Below are positions 1 through 7,103 of a stretch of DNA of 7,277 bases, one piece after another. The position numbers and the translations under genes are program-made. Below the pieces are notes generated by a model. The model did no database searches, had not been told where the DNA came from, and saw only the letters and a list, made by a program, of their open reading frames with translations. The DNA comes from Eubacteriaceae bacterium UBA4266 (GTDB taxonomy: Bacteria > Bacillota > Clostridia > Eubacteriales > Eubacteriaceae), in the NCBI GenBank assembly GCA_002396065.1, contig DGWE01000028.1:1-7277 (forward strand), read 5' to 3'. Position 1 is the first letter of the stretch, and every line of letters starts with the position of its first letter.

Positions 1-1153
1 CCGTTTCGCCGTCGAGCATGACTTTCCGGACAGACCGCGGATGCACGATTTGGAGCAGTTCTTTCTTTAAAGTTTTGAGCAGAACCAGGATGCGCGAGAC
101 CTTCATGCCGCCGCCGGTACTGCCGGCGCAGGCGCCGCAGATCATCAAAAGCACCAGAATCCATTTGGAGAACGACGGCCAGCGGTTGAAATCGGTCGTC
201 GAGAACCCGGTCGTCGTGATGATCGAGCCGACCTGGAATGCCGCGTCGCGCACGGCGTCGCTGAGATGGTGGTAGAGATCGGTGCGGGTGAAGATCTGGA
301 CCGTAATCAGCGCGATGGACGCGAGGATGATGAGGATGTAAGCCCGGACTTCTTCCATTTTGAAGGCTTCCTTCGGGTGGCGGTACAGCAGCAGGAAATA
401 GAAGCTGAAGTTCACGCCGAAGGAGATCATCGCGATCGTGATGATCCACTGCTGAACCGGCGTGTAGCTGGCGCAGCTGGAGTTCAAAATGCCGAAGCCC
501 CCGGTCCCGGCGGAGCCGAAGGTGATGCACAGGGTGTCGAACCAGGGCATCCGCGCGATCAACAGACAGACGATCTGGCCAATGGTCATGCCGATGTAGA
601 TCTTGTAGAGGATCGAGGCGGTGTTGTGCACCCGGGGCACGAATTTGGACACATCCGGGCCCGGACTTTCCGCCCGCATCAAATTCATCTGGGAGCCGCC
701 CTTCATCGGGATGAACATCAGGATGAAGACGAGGACGCCCATCCCGCCGATCCAGTGGGAGAAGCTGCGCCAGAACAGACTCGCGTGGCTGACCGCCTCG
801 ACGTCTTTGAGAATGGACGAGCCCGTCGTCGTGAAGCCGCTGACGATTTCAAAGAGGGCGTCGATATAATTGGGAATCTCGCCGGTCAGGACGAAGGGCA
901 GCGCGCCGACGGCCGACATGACGATCCACGCCAGTGCGACGGTGATGTAGCCGCTCTTTTGATAAATGCGGTTGTCGCCAGGCTGCTTGGAAAGCAAAAA
1001 GCCGATCCCCTCGCAGCCGGCGATGACGATCAAATACGCCGGCAGCACAGCAAATTCGCGGTAGATCAGACCGATGACGATCGAGGAGCAGAGCAGCAGC
1101 CCCTCAATTCGGAGGATCCAGCTGGTGACGTAACGAATCATAGCTCGGTTCAT
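1..1153 (-). CDS. trkH: Trk-type potassium uptake membrane subunit TrkH (partial, C-terminus beyond window)
   Basis: TrkH/KtrB-family channel subunit that admits K+ through the cytoplasmic membrane and is gated by TrkA. 384 codons are present, reading leftward from the ATG at 1153-1151; the C-terminus lies beyond position 1. The protein is hydrophobic, with repeated membrane-pore-membrane units. All four pore-loop filter segments are visible: TTTGSS (about residues 108-113), SAGTGGFG (214-221), TTTGFSTTDF (313-322) and AGSTGGGMK (343-351). The conserved SHWIGGMG follows the first loop (132-139). The fourth filter is present, so most of the usual length (roughly 450-490 aa) is here and only the last helices are missing. 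The start overlaps the trkA stop in an ATGA arrangement (1150-1153). There is no clear Shine-Dalgarno upstream, so translational coupling to trkA is likely. A second in-frame ATG four codons later (1141) is possible but less attractive. The family assignment is firm; ion preference (K+ alone or with Na+/H+ coupling) cannot be read from sequence. Confidence 0.95.
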   Translation of the reverse strand, partial: MNRAMIRYVTSWILRIEGLLLCSSIVIGLIYREFAVLPAYLIVIAGCEGIGFLLSKQPGDNRIYQKSGYITVALAWIVMSAVGALPFVLTGEIPNYIDALFEIVSGFTTTGSSILKDVEAVSHASLFWRSFSHWIGGMGVLVFILMFIPMKGGSQMNLMRAESPGPDVSKFVPRVHNTASILYKIYIGMTIGQIVCLLIARMPWFDTLCITFGSAGTGGFGILNSSCASYTPVQQWIITIAMISFGVNFSFYFLLLYRHPKEAFKMEEVRAYILIILASIALITVQIFTRTDLYHHLSDAVRDAAFQVGSIITTTGFSTTDFNRWPSFSKWILVLLMICGACAGSTGGGMKVSRILVLLKTLKKELLQIVHPRSVRKVMLDGET

Positions 1154-2517
1154 GGGTGCACCCGCGTTTCCAGAATGTCGCCGATTTCGTCAAAGCCGGT
1201 ATTCGTGGTGACGACGATGACCGAGTCCCCGGGTATGAAATAAGATTGCCCGTCGGGGATGATGAGCTGATTCTTTCGGTAGATCCCGGCGACCAATGTG
1301 TTTTTCTTGAAGTGGAGATCCTCAAAAGGCACATGCGTGATCGGCGAATTGCGGCGAATGGTGAATTCCAGCGCTTCGACGCGGTCGTCCATGATTTTGT
1401 ACAGGGTTTCCACGTTGCTGTCGTAGGAATTGGCCATGGCCCGGACGTACTGCAGGATCGTTTCAGTTGTGATGATTTTCGGGTTAATGACCGAGTCGAG
1501 GTCGAGACTGCGCACGACGTCGTTGAATTCCAGACGGCTCATTTTCGTAATGACCTTCTGGCGGATTTTGCCCTTCGCGTAGAGAGAAAGGATGATGTTT
1601 TCTTCGTCGATGCCGGTGCAGGCGACGAGGGAATCCATTTCCTCGAGGCCTTCCTCGCGCAGCAGGTCTTCGTCAGAGCCGTCGCCGCAGATGATCTGCG
1701 CCTTGTGCAGATGTTCGGCCAGCATTTCGCACCGTTCGCGGCTGCGTTCGATGATTTTGACCTTGATGCCCATGTTGAGCAGCATCTTTGCGAGGTAATA
1801 GCCCATTTCGCCGCAGCCGATGATCATCGTGTTGCGGACGGTGTCGGTTTTTAAGCCCACGTCGCTGATGAATTTCAGCGCGTTTTTCGGGCTTAAAATC
1901 ACGGAGAGCTTGTCGTTTTTCGAGACGACGTAATTCCCGTCGGGGATGATGATGTCGTCGCCGTGCTCGGCGATGCAGATCAGCCCGTCGGTCTGGAGGA
2001 TCTTGGCGTCCTTGATCGCCTGGCCGATCAGCGGTGAGTGGTCCGGCACCCGGAAGCGGAACATTTCGATGTGGCCCTTTGAGAAGCTGTTGATGCCGAT
2101 GGCCGTTGGGAAGCGCAGCAGGCGCACGATTTCCCGCGCGGCCGCGTGTTCCGGGTTGATCGTCATGGCCAGCCCCAGTTCCCGCCGGATGTAATCCCGA
2201 CCCGTCGAGTAAATCGGGTTGCGCACTCGGGCAATGGTGCGGCAGGCCGAGGCCCGCTTAGCCAGCACGCAGCACAGCAGATTGACCTCGTCACTGAAAG
2301 TGACCGCGATCAAAATATCCGCGTTTTGAATATCCGCCCGCTCGAGGATTTGATAATCCGTGCCGTTGCCGCAAATGCCCATGACGTCGTAAACGTCCGT
2401 CAGGTGTCTCAGGCGCTCGGCGTTGGTATCGATCGCGGTGACATTGTGATCTTCATTGGAAAGTTTTGCGGCCAGAGCCGATCCGACTTTGCCGCATCCT
2501 ACAATAATAATTTGCAT
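1150..2517 (-). CDS. trkA: Trk potassium transport system NAD-binding regulatory subunit TrkA
   Basis: Cytoplasmic gating subunit of the Trk K+ uptake system; it binds nucleotide and controls TrkH. 455 aa, the usual length for a full two-repeat TrkA. Order seen: RCK-N Rossmann domain 1 with GCGKVG (7-12) and an acidic residue ending the second strand (D30, in AIDTN), favouring NAD(H); RCK-C domain 1 (about 150-215); a second Rossmann domain with GCGEMG (234-239) and E257; RCK-C domain 2 (about 383-450). Both glycine motifs are intact, so neither half looks degenerate. The start at 2517 gives MQIIIVGCGK, the typical TrkA N-terminus, preceded by GGAG (2526-2523, minus strand) at 5-nt spacing. 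The frame stays open to 2595, but that extension is AT-rich, lies in the promoter region and does not resemble TrkA. The gene is first in a two-gene operon with trkH (4-base overlap). Confidence 0.96.
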   Translation of the reverse strand: MQIIIVGCGKVGSALAAKLSNEDHNVTAIDTNAERLRHLTDVYDVMGICGNGTDYQILERADIQNADILIAVTFSDEVNLLCCVLAKRASACRTIARVRNPIYSTGRDYIRRELGLAMTINPEHAAAREIVRLLRFPTAIGINSFSKGHIEMFRFRVPDHSPLIGQAIKDAKILQTDGLICIAEHGDDIIIPDGNYVVSKNDKLSVILSPKNALKFISDVGLKTDTVRNTMIIGCGEMGYYLAKMLLNMGIKVKIIERSRERCEMLAEHLHKAQIICGDGSDEDLLREEGLEEMDSLVACTGIDEENIILSLYAKGKIRQKVITKMSRLEFNDVVRSLDLDSVINPKIITTETILQYVRAMANSYDSNVETLYKIMDDRVEALEFTIRRNSPITHVPFEDLHFKKNTLVAGIYRKNQLIIPDGQSYFIPGDSVIVVTTNTGFDEIGDILETRVHP

Positions 2518-2557
2518 AGACACTCCAAAAATTTTGATTGATTCTAAAAACATACAC

Positions 2558-2566
2558 ATTGTAACA
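2558..2566 (-). promoter_or_regulatory. Candidate promoter for trkA-trkH (extended -10)
   Basis: Read on the minus strand, TGTTACAAT (2566-2558) forms an extended -10 element (TG-n-TACAAT). This would start transcription near 2551 and give a leader of about 34 nt before trkA. No good -35 stands 17 nt upstream, as is common with extended -10 promoters. TAGAAT (2546-2541) is an alternative -10 with a poor TTTGTG -35 at 18-nt spacing. The prediction is from motif only. Confidence 0.35.
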
Positions 2567-2625
2567 CAAAAGGGTAACCCGGCGTATTGAATCAAAAATA
2601 TATTTAAAAATCGTACATTTAAACA

Positions 2626-2654
2626 TTTACATAAAAAAGAAGAATTATTATAAT
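2626..2654 (+). promoter_or_regulatory. Promoter of the scrABK operon
   Basis: TTTACA (2626-2631) and a perfect TATAAT (2649-2654) are separated by 17 nt, the ideal vegetative sigma-70/sigma-A arrangement with one mismatch in the -35. The predicted transcription start is near 2661, giving a leader of about 50 nt before scrA. The DNA upstream (about 2588-2625) is almost pure A/T with A- and T-runs, which could act as an UP element. Such a strong core promoter on a sugar operon implies control by repression rather than activation. Confidence 0.75.
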
Positions 2655-2665
2655 AAACTATATAA

Positions 2666-2686
2666 ATTCAACCCATTTGGTCGAAT
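2666..2686. promoter_or_regulatory. Candidate operator: 21-bp imperfect palindrome downstream of the scr start site
   Basis: This imperfect inverted repeat is centred on 2676. The outer arms ATTC/GAAT and inner arms ACC/GGT match, and 8 of 10 symmetric pairs are complementary. It begins about 5 nt downstream of the predicted scr transcription start, a position where a bound repressor blocks initiation or early elongation. The centre is a single base, and I cannot assign the site to LacI, GntR or another family. An RNA hairpin in the 5' leader is a weaker alternative, since no terminator follows. There is no regulator gene in the window to pair it with. Confidence 0.4.
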
Positions 2687-2710
2687 AGAAATAATTGAAG
2701 AGAGGATATT

Positions 2711-4627
2711 ATGGATTACAAGGCAACTGCACAAGGGGTTCTGGATCACATCGGCGGTCCGGACAACATCGTGTCCGCTGCGCACTGCGCGACGCGGCTC
2801 AGACTGGTCATTGCGGACAACAGCAAGCTTGACAAAGCGGGCGTTGAAAATGTAGACGGCGTTAAGGGGGCGTTCGAGGCCTCCGGTCAGATTCAGATCA
2901 TCATCGGCACCGGCGCCGTTAACAAGGTGTACGACGAGTTTATCGCGCTTTCCGGTGCTTCGGAAGGCACGAAGGACGACGTCAAGGCGGCGGCCGCTGA
3001 CAAGCAGAACTGGTTCATGCGGGCGATTAAAACACTCGGGGATATTTTCGTCCCGATCATTCCGGCCATCGTCGCCTCCGGGCTTTTAAACGGGCTCCTC
3101 GGCGGGCTCACCCAGATCAACCCGGCACTGGCGGACAGCGGCTGGTACACGATCATCAACATGATGGCCGGCGCCGCGCTGACCATGCTGCCGATTTTGA
3201 TCGCGATTTCCGCGGCGAAGAAATTCGGCGGCAACCAATTTCTTGCGGCCGTTATCGGCTTTGTGATGATTCATCCGAGCCTGGTCAACGCCTGGTCTCA
3301 GACAGTGCTCAAAGGCGGCAAAATGGTTGCCAACCCGGAAATTCACGCGCTGCTTAAAATTGGCAGCTACACCGTGAAAAACGTCGGCTATCAGGGCCAC
3401 GTCATTCCGGTCATCATCGCGATCTGGTTCATGTGCTTCTTGGAAAAACGGCTCCACAAGGTCGTGCCGGAAATGATCGACCTCTTTGTCACGCCGCTGG
3501 TGACGGTATTGGTCACCGGACTTTTGACCTTCATCGTCATCGGACCGATCTTCTCGACAGTAGAAGGCTGGATCCTCACCGGCGCCACTGCGCTGATTCG
3601 GATGCCCCTCGGCATCGGCGGGCTCATCATCGGCTTCGTCTACGCGTTCACGGTGGTCGCGGGCTTCCACCACATGTACAACATGATCGAGGCCCAAATG
3701 CTCGGCAGCGTCGCCCATTTGAATATCTGGATGCCAGTCGCGACGGCGGCCAACGTCGCCCAGGGTGCCGCGGCTATGGCAGTGGCCTTTAAGACGAAAA
3801 ACAAGAAGACGGAAGCGATGGCCTTCCCGGCATCCCTCTCTGCCTTCCTCGGCATCACCGAACCGGCGATCTTCGGGGTCAACGTCCGTTACCGCAAGCC
3901 TTTTATCGCTGGGTGTATCGGTGGGGCAGTCGGCGGGATGCTCGCCTCCTGGATGGGCATCGGCGCGACAGCCTACGGCGTCACTGGCTTGTTTGGCTTC
4001 TTGATTGTACCGGGCTTTTGGATTCAGTACGGGATTATGATGGCGGTGGCCTTCGCGGTGGCCTTCGGCATTTCCTTTGTGATTTACCGCGATCCTGAAC
4101 CGGAACTGGCCGGCTCCGCGAAGGAAATGGAAGCCGAAATCCTCGACAAGGAAGGGGACGTCGAAGAAGACGGCAAGCTGAAAGTCGTTTACGCGCCGGT
4201 GAAAGGGACGGCTGTGCCGTCGTCGGAAATTCACGACGAAACCTTTGCGGCTGAGCTCCTCGGACCGGGCATGGCTATCATTCCAGAAGAAGGTAAAATT
4301 TACGCGCCTTTTGACGGCACACTGACGATGATGTTCGATACGAAACACGCGCTGGGCCTCGTGTCCGAAGACGGCGTCGAAGTGCTGATTCACGTCGGCA
4401 TTGACACGGTCAATTTGAAGGGCGAACACTTCAAAGCGCTGGCCGAATCGGGCGACACCATCACCCGCGGACAGGAACTCTTGGAATTTGATATCCCGGC
4501 CATCGAAAAGGCGGGCTACCACATGGATACGCCGGTAATCGTCACCAACGGCGACCAGTTCAAGAGCGTCAAAGCGGTTAAGACTGGTCCGGTGGAACCG
4601 GGCGAACCAGTCATCGAAATCGAATAG
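2711..4627 (+). CDS. scrA: Sucrose-specific PTS transporter, fused EIIBCA
   Basis: Membrane permease of the PTS glucose/sucrose/beta-glucoside superfamily that imports sucrose and phosphorylates it to sucrose-6-phosphate. 638 aa in order IIB-IIC-IIA. IIB (about 1-90) has the phosphocysteine C26 in AAHCATRLRLV. IIC (about 103-460) has many membrane helices, the GFHHMYN segment (318-324) and the family motif GITEPAIFG (381-389, E384). A charged linker (about 461-490) leads to IIA (about 495-638), with paired histidines H546 and H561 spaced 15 apart as in IIA-Glc; H561 in LIHVGIDTV is the expected phosphorylation site. ScrA can therefore receive phosphate directly from HPr, unlike IIBC-only sucrose permeases that borrow IIA-Glc. 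Start: ATG 2711 with GAGAGG (2700-2705) just upstream. Sucrose specificity is inferred from the neighbours scrB and scrK; trehalose and beta-glucoside permeases share this fold. It is the first gene of the operon, behind a strong promoter, with scrB 37 nt downstream. Confidence 0.92.
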   Translation: MDYKATAQGVLDHIGGPDNIVSAAHCATRLRLVIADNSKLDKAGVENVDGVKGAFEASGQIQIIIGTGAVNKVYDEFIALSGASEGTKDDVKAAAADKQNWFMRAIKTLGDIFVPIIPAIVASGLLNGLLGGLTQINPALADSGWYTIINMMAGAALTMLPILIAISAAKKFGGNQFLAAVIGFVMIHPSLVNAWSQTVLKGGKMVANPEIHALLKIGSYTVKNVGYQGHVIPVIIAIWFMCFLEKRLHKVVPEMIDLFVTPLVTVLVTGLLTFIVIGPIFSTVEGWILTGATALIRMPLGIGGLIIGFVYAFTVVAGFHHMYNMIEAQMLGSVAHLNIWMPVATAANVAQGAAAMAVAFKTKNKKTEAMAFPASLSAFLGITEPAIFGVNVRYRKPFIAGCIGGAVGGMLASWMGIGATAYGVTGLFGFLIVPGFWIQYGIMMAVAFAVAFGISFVIYRDPEPELAGSAKEMEAEILDKEGDVEEDGKLKVVYAPVKGTAVPSSEIHDETFAAELLGPGMAIIPEEGKIYAPFDGTLTMMFDTKHALGLVSEDGVEVLIHVGIDTVNLKGEHFKALAESGDTITRGQELLEFDIPAIEKAGYHMDTPVIVTNGDQFKSVKAVKTGPVEPGEPVIEIE

Positions 4628-4664
4628 GTGCCGGCGCAAGCGTCTCGGAAAAGGGGGACAGCAA

Positions 4665-6083
4665 ATGAAAAAGGATAATTGGCGTCTGGCGTATCATCTG
4701 ATGCCGCCGGACGGATGGCTCAACGACCCCAACGGTCTCTGCGAGGCAGACGGCATCTATCACGTCTATTTTCAATACGCGCCCAATACGCCGGCGCCCG
4801 ACGGGCGCATGGCCCGGACCTGGGGGCATTACGCCGGACCGGATCTGATCAATCTGTCCTTTAAGGGCGTGCCGTTCTGGCCGGAAACGCTGGATCGGGA
4901 TGGCTGCTATTCGGGCAGCGCCTTTGTCGAGGACGACGGGACCATCGATCTGTATTACACCGGCAATATTAAGGAGCCGGGAGACTACGATTACATTCAC
5001 GACGGGCGCCTGAGCAACACGATTTTAGTCAAAACCGACGCCAACGGGGACACCTACAGCGATAAGCGCCTGCTGTTTGGCACCAAGGATTACCCGAAGG
5101 ACTGCACCCGCCACGTCAGAGACCCGAAGGTTTGGAAGGAAGACGACCAATACTACATGGTGCTCGGCGCGCGGATGAACGACGACAGCGGCGCGGTGCT
5201 CTTTTATGAAAGCCTCGACGGCGTCAGCTGGCGGCTGCTCAAAATCGAAAAGACGGGCGAACCTTTCGGCTACATGTGGGAATGTCCCGATTATTTTGAA
5301 TTGGATGGGCAGCCCGTGCTGTCCTTCTGCCCCCAGGGGCTCGAGGCGGAGGACTTCCGCTTTCAGAACAACCATCAGTCGGGCTACTGCCTGCTTGGCG
5401 GCGAGCTTAGAGGCAAACAGGTCTTTAGACCCTTCCACGAATGGGACATGGGCTTTGATTTCTACGCGCCCCAGAGCTTTGTCGACGACCGCGGCCGTCG
5501 GATCATGATCGGTTGGGCTGGCCTGCCGGACAAGCCCTACGGCAATCCCACCGATCAGCGCGGCTGGGAAAACTGCCTGACCGTGCCGAGGGTTTTGTTT
5601 AAAAAGGGCGATAAAATTGTGCAGAAGCCGATTTCCGGGCTTAAACGCCTGCGGACACACCCGAGCCGGCCGGACGCCGAAGGCACACTGACCCTGCCGG
5701 ACGCCTCCGGGGATATCGAAATCGCCTTTGCCGATCCGGACGCGGGCTGGCAGATTCAGATCGGTTCGGGCGTGCGTGTGAGCTACAACGGCTGCATCGT
5801 CCGCCTGACCCTTGACGCGCAGACCGGCTGTGGCCGCGGCGAACGGCTCGCGCGGGTCGACGGCGTGCGCAACGCGAAAATACTGGTGGACCGGTCGATT
5901 CTGGAAATTTATCTGAACGGCGGAGAGACGGTGTTCACGACGCGGTATTACGAAGATTTCGAGGCGGACCGCAGCCTCGATGTGACCTTTGGCTGTGAGG
6001 GCGCCGACATTTACGCCTGGGAAATGCGCCCGATGCCGGCCAATCAAATTTACGATGAAGAGGAGAATGACATTGAAGTATGA
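4665..6083 (+). CDS. scrB: Sucrose-6-phosphate hydrolase (GH32)
   Basis: Hydrolyses the sucrose-6-phosphate delivered by ScrA to glucose-6-phosphate and fructose. 472 aa, typical of bacterial GH32 sucrases. No signal peptide is visible, fitting a cytoplasmic enzyme rather than a secreted invertase or levanase. The N-terminal five-bladed propeller carries the three GH32 catalytic motifs: WLNDPNG (18-24, nucleophile D21), RDP (152-154, transition-state stabiliser D153) and EC (206-207, acid/base E206 in MWECPDY). The smaller C-terminal beta-sandwich follows from about residue 330, ending with the usual DRSILEIYLNGGE stretch (409-421). Start: ATG 4665, 7 nt after GGGGG (4653-4657). It lies 37 nt after scrA with no terminator between, so it is cotranscribed; its end overlaps the start of scrK. 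Activity on unphosphorylated sucrose or fructo-oligosaccharides cannot be excluded from sequence, but the adjacent PTS makes the phosphosugar the expected substrate. Confidence 0.94.
   Translation: MKKDNWRLAYHLMPPDGWLNDPNGLCEADGIYHVYFQYAPNTPAPDGRMARTWGHYAGPDLINLSFKGVPFWPETLDRDGCYSGSAFVEDDGTIDLYYTGNIKEPGDYDYIHDGRLSNTILVKTDANGDTYSDKRLLFGTKDYPKDCTRHVRDPKVWKEDDQYYMVLGARMNDDSGAVLFYESLDGVSWRLLKIEKTGEPFGYMWECPDYFELDGQPVLSFCPQGLEAEDFRFQNNHQSGYCLLGGELRGKQVFRPFHEWDMGFDFYAPQSFVDDRGRRIMIGWAGLPDKPYGNPTDQRGWENCLTVPRVLFKKGDKIVQKPISGLKRLRTHPSRPDAEGTLTLPDASGDIEIAFADPDAGWQIQIGSGVRVSYNGCIVRLTLDAQTGCGRGERLARVDGVRNAKILVDRSILEIYLNGGETVFTTRYYEDFEADRSLDVTFGCEGADIYAWEMRPMPANQIYDEEENDIEV
6061..6065 (+). promoter_or_regulatory. 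Ribosome binding site that favours a TTG start for scrK
   Basis: AGGAG sits inside the end of scrB. It is 7 nt from the in-frame TTG at 6073, which is ideal spacing. It is only 1 nt from the in-frame ATG at 6067, too close for normal pairing. A shifted pairing of AGAGG (6059-6063) would leave 3 nt to that ATG, still short. Confidence 0.6.
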
Positions 6084-7023
6084 TGTGACAGCGCTGGGAG
6101 AAGCGCTGATAGATTTTCTGCCCGTCGGGAAAAGCGAATACGGCGCAACCCTATTCGCACAGAATCCCGGCGGGGCGCCGGCGAACGTGCTGACCGCTAT
6201 CGACCGCCTCTGCGGTTCGACGGCTTTTATCGGCAAGGTCGGCGACGACATTCAGGGCCGCTACATCCGCGACGTGATGAACAACCTGGCCATTGACACC
6301 AGCGGCTTGATTCTCGACCCGAATTACACGACGACGATGGCTTTTGTGGATCTGGACGAAAACGGCGACCGCAGCTTTTCCTTCGCGAGAAAGCCCGGCG
6401 CCGATACTCAGCTGACCAAGGAAGAAGTTAACGTCGAGCTGATCCAAAACGCCAGTATTTTCCATTTCGGCTCTCTCTCACTGACGGACGAACCGGCCCG
6501 CAGCGCGACGCTGTACGCCATTGAAGAAGCGAAAAAGGCCGGTGTGCTCGTGTCCTACGACCCGAACTACCGCGCGCCATTGTGGCCGGATGAGGCGACG
6601 GCCATTGAACAGATGCGTTCGGTCGTGCCGAAGGTGGACATCATGAAACTCTCCGAAGAGGAATGCGCGCTTCTGACAGGGGAAGCGAAGCCGGAAGCAG
6701 CGGCTGACGCGCTGCTGGCTCAGGGCGTCAAATGCGTGTTCATCACGCTGGGCGGCGACGGCTCAATGCTGCGCACCAAGGACGTCTCAGTGTTTCAGCC
6801 GGGGATGAACGTCTACGCGGTGGACACCACCGGCGCGGGCGACGCCTTCTGCGGCGCGATTCTGTTCCAGCTGGCCAACCAGGGGATTGAAAAAATCAAC
6901 AACGACAACGGCAAACGGATTTTGAGATTCGCGAACATCGTGGCGGGCCTCTGTGTCGAAAAACACGGCGGGATTCCGTCGATGCCGACCATCACAGACA
7001 TTCAGGACGTGCTGGGCTGGTAA
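6073..7023 (+). CDS. scrK: Fructokinase (PfkB/ribokinase family)
   Basis: Phosphorylates the fructose freed by ScrB to fructose-6-phosphate using ATP, in the cytoplasm. 316 aa from the TTG at 6073, a usual length for PfkB sugar kinases. PfkB signature 1 is seen as NPGGAPANV (31-39) plus GKVGDDIQG (54-62), the sugar-binding side. YDPNYR (162-167) is typical of bacterial fructokinases, followed by KLSEEE (192-197). Signature 2 is DTTGAGDAF (251-259), containing the anion hole and catalytic base D257. This is the PfkB type, not the unrelated ROK-type fructokinase. TTG is preferred because of the Shine-Dalgarno spacing and because it gives MKYDVTALGE, a typical fructokinase N-terminus; ATG 6067 would add two residues. 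The frame is open further upstream to 5989, but that lies deep in scrB. It overlaps scrB by 11 nt (17 if ATG is used), so translation is probably coupled. Last gene of the operon, 29 nt before the terminator. Confidence 0.92.
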   Translation: MKYDVTALGEALIDFLPVGKSEYGATLFAQNPGGAPANVLTAIDRLCGSTAFIGKVGDDIQGRYIRDVMNNLAIDTSGLILDPNYTTTMAFVDLDENGDRSFSFARKPGADTQLTKEEVNVELIQNASIFHFGSLSLTDEPARSATLYAIEEAKKAGVLVSYDPNYRAPLWPDEATAIEQMRSVVPKVDIMKLSEEECALLTGEAKPEAAADALLAQGVKCVFITLGGDGSMLRTKDVSVFQPGMNVYAVDTTGAGDAFCGAILFQLANQGIEKINNDNGKRILRFANIVAGLCVEKHGGIPSMPTITDIQDVLGW

Positions 7024-7052
7024 TTTCACGAAAAATAAGATTTTAGAGCAAT

Positions 7053-7088
7053 AAAAAACTGCTGTCGGCTGACGACAGCAGTTTTTTT
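7053..7088. terminator. Bidirectional intrinsic terminator between scrK and the GGGtGRT gene
   Basis: A perfect 15-bp inverted repeat: arm 7053-7067 (six A then CTGCTGTCG) pairs with 7073-7087, around a 5-nt loop (GCTGA, 7068-7072). A run of seven T follows on the plus strand (7082-7088), and the A run at 7053-7058 becomes a U run for minus-strand transcripts. It can therefore stop scrABK from the left and the converging gene from the right. Confidence 0.93.
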
Positions 7089-7103
7089 ATGAATGTGTTT
7101 AAA

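Noticed and set aside
266..1243. Open frame of 325 codons on the plus strand opposite trkH and the end of trkA
   Set aside because: Its composition is extreme (Asp, Glu, Arg, His, Gln rich) and it has no family resemblance. It overlaps the certain trkH pore motifs in antisense, so it is an artefact of GC-rich codon use.
2518..2595. Possible 26-residue N-terminal extension of TrkA starting at 2595
   Set aside because: It lies in AT-rich promoter DNA and lacks a ribosome site. The start at 2517 has GGAG at good spacing and begins exactly at the conserved first strand of the Rossmann fold.
2676..2692. Possible CcpA catabolite-response (cre) site around TTTGGTCGAATAGAA
   Set aside because: A central CG is present, but too many conserved cre positions mismatch on either strand to support it.
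3086..4639. Open frame of 517 codons on the minus strand opposite scrA
   Set aside because: It is a shadow of a GC-rich gene: the composition is heavy in Arg, His, Asp and Phe, there is no recognisable domain, and its start lies past the scrA stop without a ribosome site. ScrA on the other strand is certain.
4628..4664. Possible attenuator or hairpin in the scrA-scrB gap
   Set aside because: The 37 nt are GC-rich, but I found no stable inverted repeat and no T run; only the scrB ribosome site is supported.
5025..6251. Open frame of 408 codons on the minus strand opposite scrB and the start of scrK
   Set aside because: It is antisense to two clear enzymes, without a start signal or known domain. 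The many Val, Ala, Arg and His residues are typical of a reversed GC-rich gene.
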